A stretch of DNA of 64,000 nucleotides. Source: Gemmatimonadota bacterium. GTDB taxonomy: Bacteria; Gemmatimonadota; Gemmatimonadetes; Gemmatimonadales; Gemmatimonadaceae. The notes under the pieces are model-generated. The model was not told the DNA's origin, did not search any database, and saw only the letters and a list, made by a program, of their open reading frames with translations. The stretch is taken from NCBI GenBank assembly GCA_021324775.1, contig JAJPIM010000001.1, positions 1 to 64,000 of the forward strand, read 5' to 3'. The position numbers and the translations under genes were made by a program. Below are positions 43,335-51,543 of the stretch, one piece after another; the first letter of the stretch is position 1; every line of letters begins with the position of its first letter.

Positions 43335-43874
43335 TCATTCTCGTGGAGCACCTGAGGGCGCAGTTGCTTCGGCTACACGTCGCGCCAACGTGGCCCTTGC
43401 GTCGTTGCTCAGTCCGGGAAAGAGGCCTCCACAGTTGCCACGCTGGAGGAACGTGACCTGCCGTAAGCCACCGCTCGCCGGATCGAAACGCAAACGGATG
43501 GCAGCCGTCCACCATCGTGGACCGTCGATACGCCTGATACGGGTCAGTGGTATCCGCACTGTACTCCATTCCCGTTGCACTTCGATTGCGGTGGCCAGCA
43601 GCCAAACGTCAGCAAGATGCCAGACCTCCCACGCCATTCTCAATATCATTGCCATCACTAGCCCGAAAAAGATGAGCGTGGAGAGAAATAGCCGGGTGGT
43701 TGCCAGCGCTGGCCCTGAGAAAAGCGCTCGGAAGACGGCGATCAATTGGACCGCACCGGCGAGCAGGCATACCGCCCAACCCCGGCGGTGGAGAGTGGTC
43801 GCCCCGATCGATAACCTCTCCCGAACCTCAGCCCCGAACCGTTCGGGATCCTTCACCTCGTCAGCCCCTGGCAT
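43335..43874 (-). CDS. Membrane protein with PH-like C-terminal domain
   Basis: 179 aa. Two membrane helices (GWAVCLLAGAVQLIAVFRAL, LFLSTLIFFGLVMAMILRMA) are followed by ~80 residues (IEVQREWSTVRIPLTRIRRI, IRLRFDPASGGLRQVTFLQR) resembling the bacterial PH-like domain of small membrane proteins. It sits downstream of and on the same strand as the S41 fragment. Role unknown. Confidence 0.6.
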   Translation of the reverse strand: MPGADEVKDPERFGAEVRERLSIGATTLHRRGWAVCLLAGAVQLIAVFRALFSGPALATTRLFLSTLIFFGLVMAMILRMAWEVWHLADVWLLATAIEVQREWSTVRIPLTRIRRIDGPRWWTAAIRLRFDPASGGLRQVTFLQRGNCGGLFPGLSNDARATLARRVAEATAPSGAPRE

Positions 43875-43925
43875 AAGGCCGCGCCGAAAATGTGCGCGAG
43901 CACATGAGTGGGTGACACCGCACCG

Positions 43926-44573
43926 TCAGCGCCCGGCTCCTGTCCCCCGATCGAACGCCGCCACCGCCGCCGTGATCTCCGGATCCAGCACGCTCGCCAC
44001 CCGATAGTACCCAGCCGGCCCCCAGCGCGCTCCACCCAGCTCCAACGCCAGCACACGCTGCACGATGCGATCGGCCGCCATACCCTCGGGGATCGAATCG
44101 CCCCGCGCACCCGCAAACAACCGGAAACTCGCTACCGCGGAATCCGGCATCGCCGGCGCCGCAACAAAGCTGGCCAATGAATCGTAGCTCGCCCGATGCG
44201 CGTCCAGATACCCGCCGATCCACTGCAACGGCAGCGCATCGGTCCGCACCCGATCGAGCCAGACCGGCACCGGCGGCTCCGCCGCCAACGTGACATCAGG
44301 CCAGATACCGCCACCTCCGTACACGACCCGGCCCGCATCCGTCTTGCACGACGGAAGGCCCGTGGTATCGCGGGCCGACGACGCGCGCTCGTAGTACTCG
44401 CGCACCGCCATACCACGGTAACTGCGCTGGATGATGCGGCCACACGGTGTCCGCGTGTGCCCGACCACCAGCATCAATATGGAGCCGTCCGTCAATAGCA
44501 CCGGCCGCATCATGAGCGCCTTGCCAAAGCTCGGCCGCCCAACATGGTTCATCATTGTTGCATTCTTCACCAT
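43926..44573 (-). pseudogene. S41 (C-terminal processing) peptidase, 3' fragment
   Basis: ~205 codons. GRPSFGKALMMRPVLLTDGS, HTRTPCGRIIQRSYRGMAV and GGGGIWPDVTL match the distal part of S41/Ctp-type serine peptidases: after the catalytic Ser, the conserved GR..FGK Lys region, TPSGR-like box and PDV. The front half with the PDZ domain and Ser is absent, since homology stops near 44545. An inactive remnant of an envelope peptidase. Confidence 0.7.
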
Positions 44574-44878
44574 CAGGGCGATAGTCTGGCGGCGAGCGAT
44601 GGCGCTATTAAGTATTTCCTGAATGCATCGAGCCCGCGGGGCGTACCTCTAGCGTCACCAGGCCGTTACCAGTCGCACGACGGATACAAGCGAAGGAGGT
44701 CAGCGGGGGCCGTTCGAGAACGGCCCCCACCATAGCATGCCACTCATGCCAGCGGTGCACCACCGACACAGCGGCTCAAGCTGTCTTGCCGAATGTAGCC
44801 CGTTAGGCTACACTTAACACGTGACCATTGGGAGCACTCGGCACAAAGACCTCAAGCACCGATATCAGGGAATAGCCC
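44574..44878. other. Intergenic with HigA-type operator
   Basis: About 300 bases. The left 200 show no gene. The right part holds the 19-bp palindrome at 44794-44812 and a higB stub from 44821. Confidence 0.55.
44794..44812 (+). promoter_or_regulatory. Palindromic operator before higB stub/higA
   Basis: TGTAGCC-CGTTA-GGCTACA is a perfect 7-bp inverted repeat around 5 bp, starting 27 nt before the GTG of the higB stub. This is the expected place for autoregulation by a HigA-type antitoxin. Confidence 0.7.
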
Positions 44879-44892
44879 ATGCGCATGGTTAA
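44821..44892 (+). pseudogene. HigB toxin stub
   Basis: GTG at 44821 opens 23 codons, TIGSTRHKDLKHRYQG, resembling the N-terminus of HigB/RelE-type toxins (F.HKGLK..YE). The rest of the toxin is gone and the frame runs 14 nt into higA. Together with the intact operator and antitoxin it indicates loss of the toxin by deletion. Confidence 0.55.
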
Positions 44893-45169
44893 CCCGCCTC
44901 ACCCGGGCGATTTCATCCGGACCGAGATCCTCGAGCCGCTTGGCCTATCCGTCACTGTTGCAGCGGCCGCCCTGAGGGTATCTCGGCCCGCACTATCGAC
45001 CCTGCTGAACGGTCACGCCAACCTGTCCGGCGAAATGGCGCTCCGCATCGAAAAAGCATTCGGGGTCAGGATGGACACCCTGCTGCGGATGCAGAACTCG
45101 TACGACATCGCTCAAGCGCGCCTGTTGGAACGAAAGATTCGTGTACCCCGATATCGAGCTGTCGCGTAG
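44879..45169 (+). CDS. higA: HigA-family antitoxin
   Basis: 96 aa. [20 protein letters not shown] then [20 protein letters not shown] and [20 protein letters not shown] are the complete HigA/VapI helix-turn-helix signature. The C-terminus ([18 protein letters not shown]) is the usual toxin-neutralising arm. It would bind the palindrome upstream and repress its own promoter. The cognate toxin is only a stub, so it acts alone or against a toxin elsewhere. Confidence 0.9.
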   Translation: MRMVNPPHPGDFIRTEILEPLGLSVTVAAAALRVSRPALSTLLNGHANLSGEMALRIEKAFGVRMDTLLRMQNSYDIAQARLLERKIRVPRYRAVA

Positions 45170-45188
45170 TCGAGGAAGATGCGCCACG

Positions 45189-45221
45189 TCTCCTCTCTCC
45201 TCTCCGTACGTCTCCTCTCTA
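45189..45221 (-). repeat. Polypurine TAG element, copy 1
   Basis: On the minus strand the stop TAG of the GNAT gene (45219-45221) is followed at once by AGAGGAGACGTACGGAGAGG and GAGAGGAGACG. One of four such tracts at minus-strand 3' ends in the window (see 51508, 54422, 60744). Confidence 0.65.
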
Positions 45222-46031
45222 GCGGCCGCGAAGCGCCGCTCCCCATTTCGTCCGCGTATACGCGATGGCAAACCCGGCACGCTCCGCGTTCCGCTGCGAC
45301 TGGCTGCCGACTTCCGCCACCATCATCGCCAGATCGCACCCGTGCTCGTAGGCATACAGCATCCGCTCCCGCATGAGCGCGGACTGCAACCCGCGGTGGC
45401 GCCACTCCGGCACCGTCGCCGCCCCGGCAAATAGCGCGACGCCGTCATGCACGAACAGCGCGCCCGCGGCACCGGCCTGCCCGCCGGATTCCGCGATGAA
45501 ACACACGGTCTGCGCCCGCGCGGTCATGAGCGCCCCGACTTCCTCTAGGAACTCCGTCAGTTCAGGGTGACCATGCGCCCACCCCCGAATGTTGACATCC
45601 GCCCAGAGCGCCGCGTCCTCTGCGCCAGCCACCCGCACCACGACGCCGCGATCGGACCGCTCCGGCGCCTCGACGCCACGAAATAGCACGCTGCTCATCT
45701 CGATAGGCCGGTACCCTCGGCCGCACAACCGGTCGGCGGTCACGACGCCGGCCAGCGGGCTCACTTCGTGCTGCACTTTCGCGCCCCGGTCCACGAAGAA
45801 CCGCTCGATCTGACCCAACGCCGCCGGCGTCGCCTCTTCGAACAGACCTAACCCGAATGTCTGGGTGACAGGCGAGTCGATACCGTCAAAGATGGCGTAC
45901 GCACCCGCGCACTCCATTGACGTGGCCCCACTCGCCGGATCGAGCCGGCTGCGCGCCTCGGCGAATGCCCGGCACGCCTGCCCCTCCGCCCGCTCCAATC
46001 GCCGCGAGAGCGCAAGATCGATGAATGGCAT
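45219..46031 (-). CDS. GNAT-family N-acetyltransferase
   Basis: 270 aa. The C-terminal GNAT domain (~130-265) has the acetyl-CoA loop VPEWRHRGLQSALMRERMLY (Q/RxxGx-type) followed by LAMMVAEVGSQSQRNAERAG, a usual beta6-alpha5 segment. The N-terminal ~120 residues form a second, degenerate GNAT-like half, as in tandem-GNAT proteins. Substrate unknown. It is convergent with higA. Confidence 0.85.
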   Translation of the reverse strand: MPFIDLALSRRLERAEGQACRAFAEARSRLDPASGATSMECAGAYAIFDGIDSPVTQTFGLGLFEEATPAALGQIERFFVDRGAKVQHEVSPLAGVVTADRLCGRGYRPIEMSSVLFRGVEAPERSDRGVVVRVAGAEDAALWADVNIRGWAHGHPELTEFLEEVGALMTARAQTVCFIAESGGQAGAAGALFVHDGVALFAGAATVPEWRHRGLQSALMRERMLYAYEHGCDLAMMVAEVGSQSQRNAERAGFAIAYTRTKWGAALRGR

Positions 46032-46279
46032 TCAGGGCAACTTAGCAACCCTACGATCCCAGACCAGCAGCTCTCCCGCGCGGACACTTCTCGCGAGACC
46101 GAATCGGGTTCCAGCGATGATGCTGTTGCGGTGGGCGGTCCGCGGTCACGCGCTGCTGACCCGAGATCCTGCGCGTTACCGCAGCTACTTCCCCACTCTC
46201 TCGCTCATTCACCCGCCGGGACAGTAAGAGCACAAAGGGCGATCCAGTCCCGCGCCCCTTGCCGCGCCTGCGCCTCCGC
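46032..46279. other. Intergenic
   Basis: About 250 bases between two minus-strand genes; no gene seen. Confidence 0.4.
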
Positions 46280-46990
46280 CTACGCCAGCAGCTCGCTCAC
46301 GATCGCCTCCACATGCAACCCCGCCGTATCCAGCACCGGGATCCCGGCAATCGTGGCCTCGGTCAATATCAGCGCCAACTCCGTCCCGCCCAGGATGATC
46401 CCGTCGATCCCCTCCTCCCGCCGAAGCCGGTCCACGACCGACACCAGCCCGTCGTGCGTCGCGCTCAGAAACACTCCTGGCACCAGCTCCCCCACGTATT
46501 TCGTGTGTACGTACTCCTGATCCGCCTCACTCGGCGCCACCAGCTCGATGCCCGCTGGCGTGAACACTCGCCTATAGAACTCGCCCCGCATCGTATACCG
46601 CGTCCCAATCAAGCCAAGCCGCTTGAGCCCCCGCGCACGAGCCGCCTGAGCCGCCACCTCGACTATCGAGATCATCGGTATCTTCGACCGCGCCCGCACT
46701 TCGTCGAAGACGATGTGCGGTGTGTTCGCCGACAACACCGCGAAATCCGCCCCGCCGGCCGTCAACATCTCCACCGCACCGCTCAATAGCTCCACGAACT
46801 TCGGCCGGTCGTCCGCCGCCGCGATCGCCAACGTCGCCTTGGTGTCGACGCTGGCAATGAGAAGCGATGGCCCGCTGCCCTCGCGCTGTGCCGCATACGC
46901 CCGGATGATCCGCCGATAATAATCGATCGTCGACTCAGGTCCCATCCCACCGACGATGCCGGCTGACTTCACTCGGCCCTTCTTGGACAT
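46280..46990 (-). CDS. Aspartate/glutamate racemase-family protein lacking both cysteines
   Basis: 236 aa. GIVGGMGPESTIDYYRRII then SANTPHIVFDEV and GLIGTRYTMRGEFYRRVF mark the Asp/Glu/hydantoin racemase superfamily. The catalytic Cys of the first lobe (normally xCNT) is Ala in SANTPH, and the second (GCTE) is Gly in LGGTELALIL. With both acid-base cysteines replaced, classical two-base racemisation is unlikely; another reaction or a binding role is possible. Stand-alone gene, upstream region divergent with the acetyltransferase at 47123. Confidence 0.85.
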   Translation of the reverse strand: MSKKGRVKSAGIVGGMGPESTIDYYRRIIRAYAAQREGSGPSLLIASVDTKATLAIAAADDRPKFVELLSGAVEMLTAGGADFAVLSANTPHIVFDEVRARSKIPMISIVEVAAQAARARGLKRLGLIGTRYTMRGEFYRRVFTPAGIELVAPSEADQEYVHTKYVGELVPGVFLSATHDGLVSVVDRLRREEGIDGIILGGTELALILTEATIAGIPVLDTAGLHVEAIVSELLA

Positions 46991-47122
46991 GCAATACTCT
47001 CGGTTGGGGTCCGTACCAAAGAGCCGCCTTCAGAAGTCTGACAGATTCTTGCGCTGTTCTACAACCCGCCACCACTGCTTCTCTACATTGCACGCGAGCA
47101 CTCACCACACCAGAGCGACGCC

Positions 47123-47860
47123 GTGCCTCCTCTCTCGACCCAGCCGCCAGTCATCAATTCGCTCGGCCAACCCATCGGCCACTCCGTCCCCAACTGGCAA
47201 CCCCCTCCCTTCCCCGAGCCGGCTCCGATCGATGGCCGCTACTCCCGCGTCGAACCGCTCGACGTCACCCGCCACGCCGCCTCGCTCTTCGCCGCGTACG
47301 CCGAAGACATCACCGGCGCGATGTGGACGTACCTCGCCTACGGCCCGTTCGAATCAGAGGCGCAATACACCACGTGGGCCGCCGATCGAGCCACGAGCCG
47401 CGACCCCTCTTTCTATGCCATCGTCGATCGCGCCACCAACCGCGCCCTCGGCGTCCTGAGTTACCTGCGCATCGATCCGCCCAACGGCACGATCGAGCTC
47501 GGTCACCTCGCCTACTCCCCCGCTCTCCAACGCACTCGCGTCAGCACCGAAGCCCTCTTCCTCCTCGCGGCCCACGCCTTCTCATTCGGCTACCGCCGCC
47601 TCGAATGGAAATGCGACGCTCTCAACGCTCCGTCACGCCGCGCCGCGGAGCGTTTCGGATTCCAGTACGAGGGTACGTTCCGGCAAGCCGTCATCGCCAA
47701 AGGCCGCAACCGCGACTCGGCATGGTACGCGATCATCGATCGCGACTGGCCCCGCCTTCGCGCCGCTTTCGAGACCTGGCTCGACCCCGCCAACTTCGGA
47801 CCGGACACCCGCCAGCGCGTGTCGCTCTCGAGTCTGACCCGAGCGCCTGCTCCGGCCTGA
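47123..47860 (+). CDS. RimJ/RimL-type N-acetyltransferase
   Basis: 245 aa. The Acetyltransf_3 layout is visible: RYSRVEPLDVTRHAASLFAA, then FYAIVDRATNRALGVLSYLR, IELGHLAYSPALQRTRVSTE and RLEWKCDALNAPSRRAAERF followed by GFQYEGTFRQ. The last two are hallmarks of the RimJ/RimL family acting on protein N-termini or small amines. The acetyl-CoA loop (LQRTRVSTEALFLL) is conserved. Stand-alone gene. Confidence 0.88.
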   Translation: MPPLSTQPPVINSLGQPIGHSVPNWQPPPFPEPAPIDGRYSRVEPLDVTRHAASLFAAYAEDITGAMWTYLAYGPFESEAQYTTWAADRATSRDPSFYAIVDRATNRALGVLSYLRIDPPNGTIELGHLAYSPALQRTRVSTEALFLLAAHAFSFGYRRLEWKCDALNAPSRRAAERFGFQYEGTFRQAVIAKGRNRDSAWYAIIDRDWPRLRAAFETWLDPANFGPDTRQRVSLSSLTRAPAPA

Positions 47861-47876
47861 CCACCAGGGTGGTTGA

Positions 47877-48338
47877 TCACTCAGCAGCGAGTAGCGCGTC
47901 AAAGCCAGCTTGCCGAAAGTGACGGTCCCCGGTAGCAGCCAGGGTGATCCCGAGGTCTTCCATCACGACGAACGAGAGGCAATCCGTCAGGCCCCACGTT
48001 TTGTCCGGTCTGCCCTGGTAGCGGTCGATGGCACGGGAAAGCAACGTGGTCGTAACCGGGACGACGGTCATATTGGGTGTCTCGTAGCAGGCCCGGATGA
48101 AATCGGCCGCCGCCGCCCGATCTTTGTCGCTGAGGGCGTCGCCGATCTCCATCAACACGGCCTCGGTGATCACGGTCTCGATTGCCGCCTCGACTCGGGG
48201 CGCGAGCGCGAGTGCGCGCGCGTGGTAAGCATCGTCGGGGTTGAGCACTGCCTGCACATAGAACGTATCGACCAGAAGCCGCTCCCCTGCGTGCGGTGCT
48301 GGGGTGCCTGCGGCGTCGATGGGCGCTCTCTTTGGCAT
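47877..48338 (-). CDS. PIN-domain toxin (VapC-like)
   Basis: 153 aa. LLVDTFYVQAVLNPDDAYHA contains the first catalytic Asp; ITEAVLMEIGDALSDKDRAA provides the Glu; TWGLTDCLSFVVMEDLGITL the third and fourth acidic residues; TGDRHFRQAGFDAL the family C-terminus. All four metal-binding acids are in place, so RNase activity is likely. It follows the RelB/DinJ-type antitoxin by 36 nt on the same strand. Confidence 0.88.
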   Translation of the reverse strand: MPKRAPIDAAGTPAPHAGERLLVDTFYVQAVLNPDDAYHARALALAPRVEAAIETVITEAVLMEIGDALSDKDRAAAADFIRACYETPNMTVVPVTTTLLSRAIDRYQGRPDKTWGLTDCLSFVVMEDLGITLAATGDRHFRQAGFDALLAAE

Positions 48339-48374
48339 GACCGCGGGCCGGACCCGGCCTCTTAACGCGCGCGC

Positions 48375-48743
48375 CTATGCCGCTCCCGATCGCTGCGACC
48401 CACGCTTGCGAACGCCGTGCACGTAATGATCGTGCTCGCTCGCCCAATCGGGTGGAGCGACAACCGTTCCGGACCGCTGCCGCAATACGCTCCAGGCGGT
48501 GGGCTTGACCGAGGCGCGGCCGCCCGGTCGCGCTTCCACGTCGAACGGCAAACCGTGATGGCGTACGACTTGGGTATAGAACAGCGTAATGGCGGTACTG
48601 GCTGACAATCCGACTTCGGTGAAGGTCGCCTCGGCTCGCTCCTTCAATGCGGGGTCTACGCGCGCCCGAATCATGGCGCTCTTCCGGCCTGTCATGGCAG
48701 GCTTGACACGTCGTTTTCTCGACGCTGAGTGGGATTTTGCCAC
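48375..48743 (-). CDS. RelB/DinJ-family antitoxin
   Basis: 122 aa from a GTG at 48743 with GGAG 5 nt upstream; an in-frame ATG at 48695 would begin right at the domain. KSAMIRARVDPALKERAEAT then FTEVGLSASTAITLFYTQVV, GLPFDVE is the ribbon-helix-helix DinJ/RelB signature. RelB/DinJ antitoxins usually pair with RelE/YafQ toxins; here the partner is a PIN-domain protein, an unusual combination. Confidence 0.87.
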   Translation of the reverse strand: MAKSHSASRKRRVKPAMTGRKSAMIRARVDPALKERAEATFTEVGLSASTAITLFYTQVVRHHGLPFDVEARPGGRASVKPTAWSVLRQRSGTVVAPPDWASEHDHYVHGVRKRGSQRSGAA

Positions 48744-48794
48744 GAGGGCTCCGGCACGCGAATGGAATGGGGTCGAAAATGATGGCAGTACAAA

Positions 48795-48814
48795 TGTATC
48801 TCATATGAGATACA
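48795..48814 (-). promoter_or_regulatory. Perfect 20-bp palindrome, antitoxin operator
   Basis: TGTATCTCATATGAGATACA is a complete palindrome 52 bp before the antitoxin start. No other gene starts nearby; the AraC gene ends at 48859. RHH antitoxins bind such sites, so autorepression is likely. Confidence 0.8.
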
Positions 48815-48858
48815 AATGCAACCCGGGGTCTCCGTCCACCCAGCGTGATCGGTTACGC

Positions 48859-49812
48859 CTACGCCGTCCGGCGCACCGCAAGCGATGCCCGCCACTGCGT
48901 CGGGGTCACTCCGAATGTCTTGTGAAACGCATTCGTGAAATGACTCGCACTCGAGAACCCGCTGTCCAGCGCGATCGCGCCCATCCGCACCGACGGATCG
49001 CTCATCCGCTCGAGCGCCGTCCCAAGCCGGAGCCGCAACAAGTACTGATGAACGGGCAGCCCCGCCCCCCGGCTGAATACCCGCGCCAGATGCGACGGCG
49101 ACATGCCGATGTAGGTCGCCAGATCCTCGAGTGACGTCGCAGCCGCCGGATATCGTGCGAGTGCCTGCTTCACGGTCTCCACGATATCCGGCCGCCCCGC
49201 CGCCTCGTCACGATCCGCCTCGGCGCCACGCTCGCCAACCCCCGTCCGGTACTGACGCCACGCCTCGGCCAGCACCAGCCGCAACAACTCCAACCCCTCC
49301 GCATCCACGTCCCCAGTCGTGACGCCCGCCCTCGGCACACGAAGCCACTGCCGAAGACGATGCAGTCGCAGGATCGCCGACGGAGGAACCACCGCACTCC
49401 CCGCCGGAAATGGCCCGCGATGCGCTATGCGCTCCGGCGCTCCACACGCCTTCGCCACCGCCAGGATCGCCGCGCTCTCGTAGGCCACCGCCGTGCACGC
49501 ATCTCCCCGGCTCGACGGATGACTCACGCGATACGGCTCCCCACGATTCAGCAGCAACACGTGCGCCGGCTCCGCCGCCACGTCCGCACGCTGGCTCGCC
49601 GTGCCGTGCTTCACGAAGACGCCCCGCCGCACGAAGACGAGCTGATATGCCCCCGACTCCCGCAACGCCCCCGCAGGCGACCGCGGACAGCTACACGTGA
49701 CGTCGGTGATGGCCAGCATCCGGCTGGCAAACAACGGATCGACCCGGCGATACCCGTGAGGCTCGCTCGCCAACCCGAGCGCGGATCCCATGAGACTCAT
49801 CCCCGATGGCAT
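48859..49812 (-). CDS. AraC-family transcriptional regulator
   Basis: 317 aa. An N-terminal cupin-like sensing domain (SGAYQLVFVRRGVFVKHGTA, HVLLLNRGEPYRVSHP) with a CSCPRSP start is followed by a C-terminal HTH_18 domain (TSLEDLATYIGMSPSHLARV, MGAIALDSGFSSASHFTNAF and HKTFGVTPTQWR). The domain order is the common one for effector-responsive AraC proteins. It precedes no obvious target; the nearby MocR gene is 111 bp upstream on the same strand. Confidence 0.9.
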   Translation of the reverse strand: MPSGMSLMGSALGLASEPHGYRRVDPLFASRMLAITDVTCSCPRSPAGALRESGAYQLVFVRRGVFVKHGTASQRADVAAEPAHVLLLNRGEPYRVSHPSSRGDACTAVAYESAAILAVAKACGAPERIAHRGPFPAGSAVVPPSAILRLHRLRQWLRVPRAGVTTGDVDAEGLELLRLVLAEAWRQYRTGVGERGAEADRDEAAGRPDIVETVKQALARYPAAATSLEDLATYIGMSPSHLARVFSRGAGLPVHQYLLRLRLGTALERMSDPSVRMGAIALDSGFSSASHFTNAFHKTFGVTPTQWRASLAVRRTA

Positions 49813-49923
49813 GTGACGGCAGGATTGAATGTCCGGTGCGCAACCGCCAATGGCTCTCCTGTACGATCCGCCGGCGTTGGACCCGCCGCCAGTACCAGAG
49901 TGCGCCTTTTCGATGGTGCCAGT

Positions 49924-51480
49924 TTACCGGGGGACCACCCTCCCCCCGCGCCCACGGCCCGCGCCTCGTCCGGCTCCCAACGCCACACCCAGCCGCCGGG
50001 CCGCCGCTTCCATCGCCGCGGGCGCGAACGCCGCATACCCCAGCAGGATCGCATCCCGCTTCGGAATCCGCTGGGTATAGTGCGACAGCGCCCGCAACTC
50101 GACGCCCACACCCGCCGCCCGCTCGATGATCCCGGCCGCGCTGCTGCTCCGATCGCGGATCCACCCGATCAGATGCAGCCCCGCGGCACTCGGCGACACG
50201 TCGAGCCACTCGGACAGATGGTCCTGCACATACGTGAGCAACGCCGCCTGCCGCGCCGCATACAACGCACGCATCCGCCGCAGATGCCGCTCGAAATGAC
50301 CCTCGGTGATGAACTCGGTCACCACGAGTTGCGCATCCGCGGACGCATACCGTCCCCCAAGCGCGAACGCCGCCTGAAACGCATCCACGAGCCCCGGCGG
50401 ACTCACCAGATACCCCACACGCAATCCCGGGAATAGGGTCTTGCTGAAGGTACCGACGTAGATCACCCGGCCCTGCTCGTCCAGTCCCTGCAACGATGGC
50501 AACGGCCGGCTCGCATACCGGAACTCGCTGTCGTAGTCATCTTCGATGATCCACGCATCGGCACTCGCTGCCCAACCGAGCAGCGCCATCCGCCGCGACA
50601 CACTCATAACCGCGCCGAGCGGAAACTGATGCGATGGGGTGACGTACACGCCCCGCGCCTTGGGATCGATACGAAGCCCCTCGTCGACCGAGATCCCCTC
50701 GCTATCGACCGGCACGCTGACCGCGGTCACGGCGGACGAATCGATCGCCGACCGCGCCCCCGAATAGCACGGATCCTCGATCCACACGACGTCGCCCGGC
50801 GATAGCACGAGCCGGATGGCCACGTCCACGGCCTGCTGGGTCCCGCTCACGATGAACACTTGCTGCCACTCGCACCGCACGCCCCGCGATCCGATCAGAT
50901 ACTCGGCAATCGCCTCCCGCAACGGCCGCGCACCCGCCGGATCCAGATAGCCGAGCGGCACTCGCCCGCTCCGCCAGCTCCGCGCGACCAGCCGGCTCCA
51001 CACGCGCACCGGAAAGACGTCGATCGCCGGATCCCCGATCCGGAACGGCACGGGCGACCCACGATGCGCCGGCGGCAATCGCTCCGCAGCCGCTAACGCC
51101 ATCGCCGCCACCCGCGACAACGGCCTCCGTCCCGCCACAACTTGCGCCACCTTGCGCGCCCGGGGCGGCCGGGGCGGCCGCGCGGTCATCTCCACCCGGT
51201 CTGATTCGAGCGACGCCACAAATGTCCCCACCCGCCCCCGCTGGACGAGGTACCCCTCGGCACGGAGCTGTGCGTACGCGGCTGTCACGGAGTTGCGCGA
51301 GACGACAAGATCGGCCGCGAGCGCGCGCGATGCCGGCAACCTCGCGCCTGCAGCCAGCCGCCCACTGGCGATCGCTCCACGGATCTGCTCGTAGATCTGC
51401 CGCCAGAGCGGGACCGCCTGCGCCGCATCGATCAGCACGAGCGCACGAACCGGAGTGCGCGTCTTAATGACACCCGCCAT
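49924..51480 (-). CDS. MocR/PdxR-type GntR regulator with aminotransferase domain
   Basis: 518 aa from the ATG at 51480; the open frame continues ~650 bp upstream but has no homology there. N-terminal GntR wHTH (VPLWRQIYEQIRGAIASGRL, RLPASRALAADLVVSRNSVT), then a class-I aminotransferase-like domain. PLP site: YVGTFSKTLFPGLRVGYLVS with the Schiff-base Lys, WIIEDDYDSEFRYASRPLPS, and SGTQQAVDVAIRLVL. PdxR proteins sense PLP and control vitamin B6 genes; MocR relatives control amino-acid genes. The target is not identifiable here. Confidence 0.92.
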   Translation of the reverse strand: MAGVIKTRTPVRALVLIDAAQAVPLWRQIYEQIRGAIASGRLAAGARLPASRALAADLVVSRNSVTAAYAQLRAEGYLVQRGRVGTFVASLESDRVEMTARPPRPPRARKVAQVVAGRRPLSRVAAMALAAAERLPPAHRGSPVPFRIGDPAIDVFPVRVWSRLVARSWRSGRVPLGYLDPAGARPLREAIAEYLIGSRGVRCEWQQVFIVSGTQQAVDVAIRLVLSPGDVVWIEDPCYSGARSAIDSSAVTAVSVPVDSEGISVDEGLRIDPKARGVYVTPSHQFPLGAVMSVSRRMALLGWAASADAWIIEDDYDSEFRYASRPLPSLQGLDEQGRVIYVGTFSKTLFPGLRVGYLVSPPGLVDAFQAAFALGGRYASADAQLVVTEFITEGHFERHLRRMRALYAARQAALLTYVQDHLSEWLDVSPSAAGLHLIGWIRDRSSSAAGIIERAAGVGVELRALSHYTQRIPKRDAILLGYAAFAPAAMEAAARRLGVALGAGRGAGRGRGGRVVPR

Positions 51481-51507
51481 GGCTTCAGTATACCACGACG
51501 CCTCGTA

Positions 51508-51543
51508 TTTTCTCCTTCCTCCTTTCTCCCATCTCCTTTCTAT
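51508..51543 (-). repeat. Polypurine TAG element, copy 2
   Basis: After the stop TAG of the 51540 gene the minus strand reads AAAGGAGATGGGAGAAAGGA then GGAAGGAGAAAATACG, reaching close to the MocR start region at 51480. The same layout as the other three copies. Confidence 0.65.
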
